5,653 nt of DNA from Spirochaetaceae bacterium (GCA_031290725.1 JAITMZ010000190.1:1-5653), one strand, 5' to 3'. Numbered from the stretch's first letter, positions 1 to 5,450 are shown. Numbers and translations: made by a program. The notes: generated from the sequence alone by a model not told the origin.

Positions 1-797
1 TAGCCCAGGGCGCGGCTTCCGGCATCCCCCATGAGCACCGTGCTGGGAAAGGCGTTGTGCCACAGGTAGCCCATGAGCACCCCCGCCAGGGTGAAGGTGA
101 TGAGTCCCCACACGGCCCCGTCCGCCAGATGCGGCACCAGCAGGTAGGCCGCGATGTCCCGGTGTCCCACGATAAAGTAGAATATGACCCCCAGGGTAAT
201 CAGGGCGATAAGTACCAGCGTACCGGACAGGCCGTCCACCCCGTCGGTGCAGTTGGTAGTGTTGATGGAACCCCAGAGCATACAGGTGGCGATTACCGTA
301 AAGAGCCAGGGAGCCAGATGTACCGGCCGGGCGGTAAAGGGCAGCCAGCACACGATGTCGCCCGCAGTCTGATCGCGCAGAAAATGGGTGATCACCAGCG
401 CCGATGTGGCGCACAGGAACAGGTCCAATAGCCCCTTGCGATATTCCCCCCAACTGGTGCTGCTGCGGTCGTCCAGAAAGCCGGTGACCATGGATAGCCA
501 GGTGAACCCCAGTATCCACACATGGAATGCCTCCAGGGGCGCCACAAGCAATACAATAAATACAAAGAAAGAGATAAACACCGCGCCGGCACCGGTGGGT
601 TTACCTTTGGAGGCCTCAGCGCCGGGCACAAAGTCGCGGCCCCGATCCACCGGGAGTATGGGGTAGAATTTGGGCATCAGCAGAGCGGTGACGACAAACC
701 CTACATAATGGGACACCACAATAAGCACCGTAAATGATTGCAGGAGCCGCGCCGGTCCGAATCGTTTTAAGAAAAAAGACGCAAGATAATACAGCAC
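1..797 (-). CDS. mraY: Phospho-N-acetylmuramoyl-pentapeptide transferase, 3' end cut by the window edge
   Basis: MraY moves phospho-MurNAc-pentapeptide from the UDP-linked precursor to undecaprenyl phosphate, making lipid I at the inner face of the cytoplasmic membrane. About 265 codons are visible. Family signatures lie in the right order and spacing: KGKPTGAG at residues 64-71 (the place of the usual KRGTPTMGG), the Asp pair LDD at 109-110, NTTNCTDGVDGLSG around Asp185, and the motif MGDAGSRALG with its Asp at 258. E. coli MraY has equivalent Asp residues near 115-116, 192 and 267. Hydrophobic segments alternate with these loops. The family is about 360 residues, so roughly the last 95, with the His-rich loop, are missing. 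An in-frame TAA lies 9 codons upstream of the GTG at 797. That GTG gives an N-terminus (VLYYLASFFL) like the MLVWLAEHL of E. coli. There is no clear Shine-Dalgarno sequence. The region before KGKPTGAG (DRGRDFVPGAEAS) differs from the common form, so this is a divergent MraY, but I consider the assignment secure. Confidence 0.93.
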   Translation of the reverse strand, partial: MLYYLASFFLKRFGPARLLQSFTVLIVVSHYVGFVVTALLMPKFYPILPVDRGRDFVPGAEASKGKPTGAGAVFISFFVFIVLLVAPLEAFHVWILGFTWLSMVTGFLDDRSSTSWGEYRKGLLDLFLCATSALVITHFLRDQTAGDIVCWLPFTARPVHLAPWLFTVIATCMLWGSINTTNCTDGVDGLSGTLVLIALITLGVIFYFIVGHRDIAAYLLVPHLADGAVWGLITFTLAGVLMGYLWHNAFPSTVLMGDAGSRALG

Positions 798-803
798 GCC
801 AAA

Positions 804-832
804 AGTATATCGAATTCCACACAATTATACAA
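804..832 (-). promoter_or_regulatory. Predicted sigma70-type promoter of mraY, likely leaderless
   Basis: On the minus strand, TTGTAT (832-827, -35, weak at 3 of 6 consensus bases) and TATACT (809-804, -10, 5 of 6) are separated by exactly 17 bases. Six bases follow the -10 before the GTG of mraY, so the expected +1 is the first base of the start codon at 797. No ribosome binding site is seen. The same geometry recurs at tyrS. Confidence 0.6.
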
Positions 833-862
833 GGCGAGTTTGCATTTTTTGACCAAAATCGC

Positions 863-891
863 TTGACATTTTTTCTTTTTTTCAGTATACT
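863..891 (+). promoter_or_regulatory. Near-consensus sigma70 promoter of tRNA-Lys and lemA
   Basis: A perfect TTGACA at 863-868 and TATACT at 886-891 are separated by 17 bases. The spacer is almost pure T (869-882 apart from one C). The expected start is near 898, about 7 bases before the mature tRNA 5' end. The -10 sits inside the 10-bp perfect palindrome CAGTATACTG (883-892). This is the strongest promoter in the window, which suits a tRNA gene. Confidence 0.85.
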
Positions 892-904
892 GTACCATAT
901 TTAC

Positions 905-977
905 GGGCTACTAGCTCAGGTGGTAGAGCAACGCCCTTTTAAGGCGTGGGTCACTGGTTCGAATCCAGTGTAGCTCA
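905..977 (+). tRNA. tRNA-Lys (anticodon TTT)
   Basis: A full 73-base cloverleaf can be folded. The acceptor stem pairs GGGCTAC with GTAGCTC, with one G-U. The D arm is GCTC-AGGTGGTA-GAGC, and the anticodon arm is ACGCC-CTTTTAA-GGCGT with anticodon TTT at 938-940. The variable loop is GGGTC, and the T arm is ACTGG-TTCGAAT-CCAGT. Discriminator A is at 977, as expected for tRNA-Lys. CCA is not encoded and must be added by nucleotidyltransferase. No terminator lies between the tRNA and lemA, which begins 12 bases downstream, so the two are probably cotranscribed. Confidence 0.97.
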
Positions 978-983
978 AGGGAG
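978..983 (+). promoter_or_regulatory. Ribosome binding site of lemA abutting the tRNA 3' end
   Basis: AGGGAG begins at the first base after the tRNA discriminator and stands 6 bases before the lemA ATG. It supports the start at 990. An RNase Z cut after 977 would leave it intact at the extreme 5' end of the mRNA. Confidence 0.75.
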
Positions 984-989
984 TGGCGG

Positions 990-1598
990 ATGAAATCGGG
1001 TTTAAAAATCGGACTTATTGCGGCGGGTGTACTGGTACTTTTCATTATCGGCGGATGTTCCTTTTGTACCCAAACGTACAATACGATGGTGGCGAAAAGC
1101 GAGGGCGTCGGCGGCCTCTGGGCGCAGGTGGAAAACCAGTATCAGCGCCGGCTGGACCTGATCCCCAACCTGGTGGCCACGGTGAAGGGCTACGCTGCCC
1201 ACGAAGCGGAGGTACTGGAGCAGGTCACCGCCGCGCGTTCCCGGGCCGGGGGCGTTCTCCAGGTCTCTGACGAGGTGCTGAACGACCCGGAGGCATTCAA
1301 TCGTTTCCAGCAGGCCCAGAGCGAACTGGGAAGCGCCTTGCAGCGGCTCCTGGTGGTAACCGAAAACTACCCCGAACTCAAGGCAAACACCAACTTTTTG
1401 ACATTGCAGGATCAACTGGAGGGCACGGAAAACCGCATCGCCGTGGAGCGCAGCCGGTTCAACGAGGCCGTTCGGGATTATAATTCGTATATACGGCGGA
1501 TTCCCCAGGCATGGATCGCCGGTCAGTCGGGATTTACACAGAAAACGTATTTTTCCGCCGACTCCCGTGCCGTTGCCGCCCCCACGGTGGCCTTTTGA
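990..1598 (+). CDS. lemA: LemA family membrane-anchored protein
   Basis: A 202-residue LemA family protein. LemA proteins are widespread, with one N-terminal membrane segment and a helical domain; their biochemical role is not settled. Residues 5-22 are a hydrophobic segment. It ends in IIGGC (19-23), which could pass for a loose spirochaetal lipobox, so either a membrane anchor or a lipid anchor at Cys23 is possible. The family hallmark WAQVENQYQRRLDLIPNL covers about 44-61, followed by VATVKGYAAHE. The second hallmark, YPELKANTNFLTLQDQLEGT, starts at 127 and leads into ENRIAVERSRFNEAVRDYN. Length is typical. AGGGAG 6 bases upstream supports the ATG at 990. The stop TGA overlaps the ATG of the next gene by one base. 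LemA next to a TPM-domain protein is a common pairing across bacteria. The upstream tRNA gene probably shares its promoter. Confidence 0.95.
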   Translation: MKSGLKIGLIAAGVLVLFIIGGCSFCTQTYNTMVAKSEGVGGLWAQVENQYQRRLDLIPNLVATVKGYAAHEAEVLEQVTAARSRAGGVLQVSDEVLNDPEAFNRFQQAQSELGSALQRLLVVTENYPELKANTNFLTLQDQLEGTENRIAVERSRFNEAVRDYNSYIRRIPQAWIAGQSGFTQKTYFSADSRAVAAPTVAF

Positions 1599-2410
1599 TG
1601 GGCGCTTCAAGCGGACGGCGCGAGGGGCAGCGCCTTGCCAAAAACATTTTTCCCCGTGCGCCGCTGAAGCGGCGTTGCCTGGCGCTGCTCCTGGGTCTGG
1701 CGTGCTTGGGCGCATTGAACGCGCTGGAAGTCCCCGTGCTCACCGGGGCGTTTATGGACAACGCCAATATGCTCGCCCCAGGGGAACAGGCCCAGGCGGC
1801 GGCCTTTCTCCTGGATTTTGACCAAAAGACCGAAGCCCAGATCGCCGTGCTTATTGTGCCCTCTCTGGAAGGGGACGACATTGATTTGTTTTCCATGCGG
1901 GTCTTTGACGCGTGGAAAATCGGCGCGCAGGGCAAAGACAGCGGGGCGATTTTGGTGGTGGCCCGAGACGAGCGGGAAGTGGTGATTAAAACCGGCTACG
2001 GCGTGGAAGGCAATTTAACCGACGCCAAGTGCGGCCTCATCATCCGGGAGGTGATCGCCCCGGCATTTCAGCGGGGCGCTTACGGCGAGGGCGTCTATGC
2101 CGCCGTTCAGAATATGGCGGGGATCATTCTCCAGGACGAAACCCTGGTGTCTTCCTCCGTGGCCCAAAAGGCCAAGGCCGGCAAATCAGATGATCCCCTG
2201 GAAAATCCCGTGGCTGCGGTGTTTTTCTTTATCATCATCATGATCGCCATCGGTGTGTTCAGCAAACGGCGGCGGGGCGGGATCTACGGTCCCTTTGCCG
2301 CTCCCGGCCCCCGGCGGGGCGGCGGTTTCGGCGGGGGCTTTTCCAACGGCGGCGGGTTCTCCGGTGGGGGCGGACGCTCCGGGGGCGGCGGTGCCCGGGG
2401 CAAGTGGTAA
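1598..2410 (+). CDS. TPM-domain (YgcG-like) membrane protein with Gly-rich tail
   Basis: 270 residues. The start chosen is the ATG at 1598, which overlaps the lemA stop (TGATG) and implies translational coupling; GGTGG at 1586-1590 may serve as a weak binding site. The frame is open further upstream into lemA, but that extension has no reason to be used. Residues 1-24 are basic. Residues 27-42 form a hydrophobic signal segment, with possible cleavage after LNA (40-42). The TPM domain spans roughly 46-180, with VPVLTGAFMDNANML at the start, the strand IAVLIVPSL (82-90), the loop GKDSGAILVVARDEREVVIKTGYGVEG around 112-138 (GILLLV-like core) and a helix to about 180. A second membrane segment is at 205-221, followed by basic KRRRGG. 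The tail from 241 to 270 is almost only Gly, Ser, Phe and Arg and ends in GARGKW, as is usual for this family. The TPM domain is probably extracytoplasmic, with the Gly-rich tail on the cytoplasmic side. Roles proposed for the family (repair of photosystem II in plants, phosphatase activity) cannot be transferred here. Confidence 0.92.
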   Translation: MGASSGRREGQRLAKNIFPRAPLKRRCLALLLGLACLGALNALEVPVLTGAFMDNANMLAPGEQAQAAAFLLDFDQKTEAQIAVLIVPSLEGDDIDLFSMRVFDAWKIGAQGKDSGAILVVARDEREVVIKTGYGVEGNLTDAKCGLIIREVIAPAFQRGAYGEGVYAAVQNMAGIILQDETLVSSSVAQKAKAGKSDDPLENPVAAVFFFIIIMIAIGVFSKRRRGGIYGPFAAPGPRRGGGFGGGFSNGGGFSGGGGRSGGGGARGKW

Positions 2411-2508
2411 AAATTTCTGCAACCATTATTCAGTATCTTACTGCGCCGGCTTCTTTAGGAGAAACATACCCCGTTGTAGGCGCTATACTTGGCCCACAAT
2501 TTTTATTC

Positions 2509-2586
2509 ACCGCGAAGTCGGATAAGTCGAAAAAGAAAAGTCAGGTTTTATCCTAAAAACTTATTCGACTTTTTCGACTTTGTGGT
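2509..2586 (+). repeat. Long imperfect hairpin with four symmetric AAGTCG units
   Basis: The arms at 2509-2535 and 2560-2586 can pair over 27 positions around a 24-base loop (2536-2559). Only 2523/2572 (T-T) and 2532/2563 (A-A) fail to pair. 2521/2574, 2514/2581 and 2512/2583 are G-T, that is G-U in + strand RNA but C-A on the minus strand. Each arm holds two AAGTCG units 9 bases apart (2515-2520 and 2524-2529; complements at 2566-2571 and 2575-2580), so a shifted register also gives a perfect 12-bp stem, 2524-2535 with 2569-2580. It lies about 100 bases after the TPM gene and upstream of the tyrS promoter. No U run follows directly, so it is not a classic terminator. It may be a 3'-end structure of the lemA-TPM mRNA, a small RNA, or a protein-binding operator. 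Confidence 0.7.
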
Positions 2587-2620
2587 TGAATTCTGAATTA
2601 CTGGTGGGCTGAATGTCCCC

Positions 2621-2649
2621 TTGCATATTTTCCCGCTTCCTACTATACT
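2621..2649 (+). promoter_or_regulatory. Predicted sigma70-type promoter of tyrS, likely leaderless
   Basis: TTGCAT (2621-2626; 3 of 6 consensus bases) and TATACT (2644-2649; 5 of 6) are 17 bases apart. The -10 ends 6 bases before the tyrS ATG, so the expected +1 is base 2656, the A of the ATG. The bases between are TATCCCC-like and hold no Shine-Dalgarno sequence. I see no T-box leader, and a leaderless transcript would leave no room for one. Confidence 0.7.
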
Positions 2650-2655
2650 ATCCCC

Positions 2656-3894
2656 ATGAACAAAGCACTTGAAACGCTCAAAGAGCGAGGATTTTTTCAG
2701 CAGTGTACCGACCCGGACGCTCTGTCCGACCTTATGGATCAGGGACCGGTCACCTTTTACGTGGGCTGCGATCCCACCGGTACCAGCCTCCACGTGGGGC
2801 ACATGGTGCCCTTTTTTGCTTTCCGGCACTTGGTGGCCGCGGGGCACCGGGGAATCGCCCTGATCGGCGGAGGAACGGCCCGGATCGGCGACCCGTCGGG
2901 GAAGACCGAGATGCGAAAAATGCTTACCTACGAACAGATTGACGCCAATGTGGCCCGCATCGAAGCCCAGCTCCACCGCTTTCTTCATTTCGACGGCAAA
3001 AACGCTATATCGGACAACAATAAGTACTGGCTGGCGGAACTGAATTATATCGACTTTCTTCGGGACATCGGATCCTGCTTTTCGGTGAACAAGATGCTCA
3101 CCTTTGAGGCTTATAAAAAACGATTGGAAACGGGGCTGTCGTTCATCGAATTCAATTACCAGTTGCTGCAAAGTTTCGATTTTCTCAAGCTGTACGAGCG
3201 CCATCGCTGCGCCCTGCAGATCGGGGGGGACGACCAGTGGGGCAACATCACCGCCGGGGTGGACCTGATTCGCCGTAAGACCGGCGTCCCCGTGTTCGGC
3301 CTGACCTTCCCGTTAATCACCACCAGCGACGGCAAAAAAATGGGAAAAACCGAAAAGGGCGCCCTCTTTCTGGACCCTGCCCTTACGCCGGTTTTCGATT
3401 TTTTTCAGTACTGGCGGAACGTCACCGATGCGGACGTGCGCACTTTTCTTCTATTATTTACCTTCCTGCCGGTGGAGGAAATCGACGAGCTGGCCGCCGG
3501 TAACATCAACAAGGCCAAGGAGCGTCTTGCCTACGAGGTAACCCAGGTGATCCACGGCACGGATGAAGCGGACCGGGCTTTGGCGGGTGCCCGGGCGGCC
3601 TTCGGAATCGGCGGTGACCGGGAGTCCATGCCCTTGGCACGGGTCCCCGCATCCCTGGTGGTGGGCGACGGCGTGCCCCTGGTGGATCTGTTCTGTAGTG
3701 CAAAACTGGCCGCCACCAAGAGCGACGCCCGCCGGTTGGTACAGCAGGGAGGTGCCTTCTGGACCCCCGCCGGCGGCGATGAAACAGTGATGACCGACGT
3801 GAACCAACGGGTCTGTGTGGCGGACTTTGGAGTGGATCGGGAGATCGTGCTCCGGGCGGGCAAAAAGAAACTCTGCCGAGTGCGTCTGGCCTGA
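2656..3894 (+). CDS. tyrS: Tyrosyl-tRNA synthetase
   Basis: 412 residues, the usual length for bacterial TyrRS (424 in E. coli). This cytoplasmic class I enzyme activates tyrosine with ATP and charges tRNA-Tyr. The order is typical: YVGCDPTGTSLHVGH at 35-49, with Tyr35, Asp39 and the HIGH-like HVGH (46-49); RIGDPSGK around 76-83; FNYQLLQSFD with Tyr168, Gln172 and Asp175 lining the tyrosine pocket; GGDDQWGN at 190-197; and the KMSKS-equivalent KMGKT at 228-232. A helical domain follows. Then comes an S4-like RNA-binding domain from about 340 to the end (PLVDLFCSAKLAATKSDARR). All key residues are present. No ribosome binding site precedes the ATG, in line with the promoter position. The next gene starts 24 bases downstream on the same strand and probably shares the transcript. 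Confidence 0.98.
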   Translation: MNKALETLKERGFFQQCTDPDALSDLMDQGPVTFYVGCDPTGTSLHVGHMVPFFAFRHLVAAGHRGIALIGGGTARIGDPSGKTEMRKMLTYEQIDANVARIEAQLHRFLHFDGKNAISDNNKYWLAELNYIDFLRDIGSCFSVNKMLTFEAYKKRLETGLSFIEFNYQLLQSFDFLKLYERHRCALQIGGDDQWGNITAGVDLIRRKTGVPVFGLTFPLITTSDGKKMGKTEKGALFLDPALTPVFDFFQYWRNVTDADVRTFLLLFTFLPVEEIDELAAGNINKAKERLAYEVTQVIHGTDEADRALAGARAAFGIGGDRESMPLARVPASLVVGDGVPLVDLFCSAKLAATKSDARRLVQQGGAFWTPAGGDETVMTDVNQRVCVADFGVDREIVLRAGKKKLCRVRLA

Positions 3895-3918
3895 GGCCGC
3901 TGCACGGAGACCGGCGGT

Positions 3919-4860
3919 ATGGGAAAGACCCTTTCGATGAGCAGTCTGCCCCGGCGCTATTCGGTGGTGGTGCTCCTGTCTTACCTGCTTGTGACAGGAT
4001 GTACTGCGGAGATGCTCATGATAAGCAGCAGCGGCAGGGCTTGGTATGTGGATCCCGTATCCCCGTCTGCGCAGAACGTGGAGGGAAGGGGCGAAACCGC
4101 AGGATCCGCCTTCGCCTCCCTGAACTATGCCATCGGTGCGGCCAACCGGTCGAGCAGCAGCAAGGTCATCCGGCTGCTGAGCAGCCCCCAGGAAGACAAA
4201 GAGGCTGCCGGTCTGGCAAAACGGGAAGAAGTCCGGGCAGGAGACCCTTCCGCCTTCATTGTGGTGGATGGGGCGTTCTCCCGGCTGATTATTACCGGTC
4301 TGGCGGAAGATCCCGGGGCGGTGGAAATTGCGGGTACGGAGGGATGGCCGGCAATTCTGGTGGCGGCGGGGAGCAGCGTGCTGTTTGAGTGGGTCACCAT
4401 TGTCTGCGCCCCGGTGGAGGGCGGCGGTATCTTCGTACAGGAGTCCGGTGCGGTCACCCTGGGAACCGGTGTGCGGATGACCGCCGCCGGAAACGGCCCA
4501 GGGGGTGTACCGGGTCGGGGAGTCTTTTGCAGCGGAACGCTGTATCTCACCGCCGATGCCAGCTTCATTCCCAATTACGAAATTCCCCTCGCGGTTTTCC
4601 CCGGCAGCCCAGTCTTTTTGGTGGGGGGCGTTCTGGAGGGCGGCGGTACCAGTACTACAGACTCTGTGGCGTGTCTCCAGTTGCAGTTGGGGCCGGGCGG
4701 CGCTCCGGTTTCCTACCGTGTTCTGTGCGGTTCCCTCCTGGATGGCGATAATTACCGGAAGTTCACGATCGTGGGTGCCCTGCCGGACAATGACACCAAC
4801 ACAAGCCCTTGGCGCGGCTGGATCATAGACCCCCGCGGCTGGGCACGGGATAAAAAATGA
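3919..4860 (+). CDS. Putative lipoprotein with beta-helix-like repeats
   Basis: 313 residues, family not recognised. The N-terminus has a basic stretch (PRR, 11-13), a hydrophobic core (15-25) and LVTGC with the lipobox Cys at 28, so it is most likely a lipid-anchored envelope protein. The mature part opens with WYVDP (42-46), then SAFASLNYAIGAA (63-75). Short strands rich in Val, Ile, Gly and Thr follow (for instance FIVVDG 113-118, LIITGL 123-128, VLFEWVTIV 154-162, GGIFVQESGAVTLGTG 169-184, GVFCSGTLYLT 201-211, PVFLVGGVLEGG 231-242). This rhythm resembles right-handed parallel beta-helix (pectin lyase-like) surface proteins that begin with a WYV...F.tl..Ai motif. That fold is an inference. 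No catalytic residues can be named. The C-terminal part from 260 looks different and may be a cap. GGAGA at 3906-3910, 8 bases before the ATG, supports the start. A role linked to tyrS is not implied. Confidence 0.8.
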   Translation: MGKTLSMSSLPRRYSVVVLLSYLLVTGCTAEMLMISSSGRAWYVDPVSPSAQNVEGRGETAGSAFASLNYAIGAANRSSSSKVIRLLSSPQEDKEAAGLAKREEVRAGDPSAFIVVDGAFSRLIITGLAEDPGAVEIAGTEGWPAILVAAGSSVLFEWVTIVCAPVEGGGIFVQESGAVTLGTGVRMTAAGNGPGGVPGRGVFCSGTLYLTADASFIPNYEIPLAVFPGSPVFLVGGVLEGGGTSTTDSVACLQLQLGPGGAPVSYRVLCGSLLDGDNYRKFTIVGALPDNDTNTSPWRGWIIDPRGWARDKK

Positions 4861-5169
4861 AAAAGCAAAGCAACGACCGCACTAGTGGGTTTCTGAAGCC
4901 GACAATTCTGGTTTGCCCGGGGAGATGCGCTTCCATCCCCCCACCCCTCCCCAGCCATCCTCCCCGCCAGCCTTACCCCGCTGCCCCCAAAAGAAGGCGT
5001 CCCCCCACACACAAGCCCCCGCCTTCACAGACGGATAGACGAACAGAAAAATAGAGATTGGCAGGGAACCCCAGCGATTTACCAAAGCCCCGCCCCCAAA
5101 CAAAGGCGGCCTCCTTGTGGAGCCCACTCACTGCCCCTTCCCGGCAGCCTAGCCAATCCCTCGCGCGTC
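4861..5169. other. C-rich intergenic stretch without a convincing gene
   Basis: 309 bases separate the lipoprotein gene from the decayed antitoxin gene. From about 4935 to 5160 the + strand is rich in C runs and poor in G. Short frames on both strands translate to low-complexity Pro-rich (+) or Gly/Trp-rich (-) peptides with no recognisable domain. A frame opening at 4857 by ATGA overlap with the lipoprotein stop begins MKKQSNDRTSGFLKPTI and then turns into Pro/Arg-rich sequence; I do not call it a gene. One inverted repeat, GAAGGCG (4993-4999) and CGCCTTC (5020-5026) around a 20-base loop, could form a modest hairpin. I see no classic terminator with a T run. Confidence 0.6.
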
Positions 5170-5450
5170 CTACGCCGAAGCATAGATTTTTTCCCGAATC
5201 ATTTAGCCGATGAGTTCCGATGGCGTTTTGTGCGTGGATTCGGATGCTACCCAAAGGTACGTGACGATGTTTCGCTACGGCGAAACTCGCAGCGCGTCCA
5301 GACCTCCAGGTGGCGCAGCGGACACATCGTCCAGAATGACGCTGTGTTCTTTGCGCTTCGCAAAAAACCCGGCTTGCCGACGGGCATGATGATGTTTTTG
5401 GTGTAGTATTCGTCCAGGGCATCATATTCTTTTTCGGTTAAATCAGTCAT
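5170..5450 (-). pseudogene. Decayed antitoxin-like gene (frameshift, two internal stops, insertion)
   Basis: The start ATG at 5450 has AGGAGG four bases upstream and overlaps the toxin stop as ATGA. The protein begins MTDLTEKEYDALDEYYTKN and reads properly to PGF (residue 29). At the A6 run 5362-5367 one base seems lost. Adding it back gives PGFFAKRKEHSVILDDVSA. In that frame a segment around 5263-5322 reads as unrelated residues and holds a TAG (5277-5275). Recognisable sequence then resumes, VTYLWVASESTHKTPSELIG, followed by a TAA (5205-5203), MIREKIYASA and a final TAG at 5172-5170. From memory, small antitoxins of this type carry ALDEYYT near the start and a THKTP-E-I motif near the end; I could not check this by search. 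Without the insert the protein would be about 75 residues. The frameshift could be a sequencing error in a homopolymer, but the two stops could not. Confidence 0.72.
5263..5331. repeat. Palindrome-rich candidate insertion inside the antitoxin pseudogene
   Basis: The segment is bounded by an 8-bp perfect inverted repeat, GACGATGT (5263-5270) and ACATCGTC (5324-5331). Inside are a 7-bp perfect hairpin, GTTTCGC-TACG-GCGAAAC (5269-5286), a second small stem, ACCT-CC-AGGT (5302-5311), and a direct repeat, CGCAGCG (5288-5294 and 5314-5320). In the antitoxin frame it falls between ILDDVS and VTYLWV, where close relatives seem to have only a few residues, and it supplies one stop codon. I infer a small non-autonomous palindromic element (REP or MITE type). 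No clear target duplication is seen. Confidence 0.45.

Noticed and set aside
57..737. Several + strand frames of 60-124 codons over the left part of the window.
   Set aside because: They lie antisense to mraY, whose conserved motifs on the minus strand are unambiguous.
883..892. Palindrome CAGTATACTG at the tRNA promoter as an operator, with a similar CAGTA-TCT-TACTG at 2431-2443.
   Set aside because: The first is explained by the -10 hexamer itself, the arms are only 5 bp, and the gaps differ (0 and 3), so chance is the simpler reading.
1511..1597. Upstream extension of the TPM gene to an ATG at 1511.
   Set aside because: It would lie inside the end of lemA and put 29 extra residues before an already long N-terminus. 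The ATG at 1598, coupled to the lemA stop, fits better.
2320..2407. GGC-rich repeats as a DNA repeat element.
   Set aside because: They encode the Gly-rich tail that is standard at the C-terminus of TPM-domain proteins.
2411..2655. A T-box or other riboswitch leader for tyrS.
   Set aside because: No T-box consensus sequence is present, and the predicted promoter lies immediately before the ATG, so the hairpin is upstream of transcription.
3337..3351. KMGKT instead of KMSKS in TyrRS as a possible defect.
   Set aside because: Variants of this loop are normal in bacterial TyrRS (E. coli has KFGKT), and the other catalytic residues are intact.
4857..5054. A 65-codon + strand frame starting by ATGA overlap with the lipoprotein stop.
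   Set aside because: After the first dozen and a half residues it is Pro/Arg-rich low complexity produced by the C-rich DNA. There is no domain and no clear binding site.
4882..5425. Two long minus-strand frames (4973-5425 and 4882-5127) across the C-rich block.
   Set aside because: The first runs through the antitoxin pseudogene out of frame. Both give Gly/Trp/Cys-rich peptides with no recognisable family and no good ribosome binding site. They are better explained by stop-poor GC-rich DNA.
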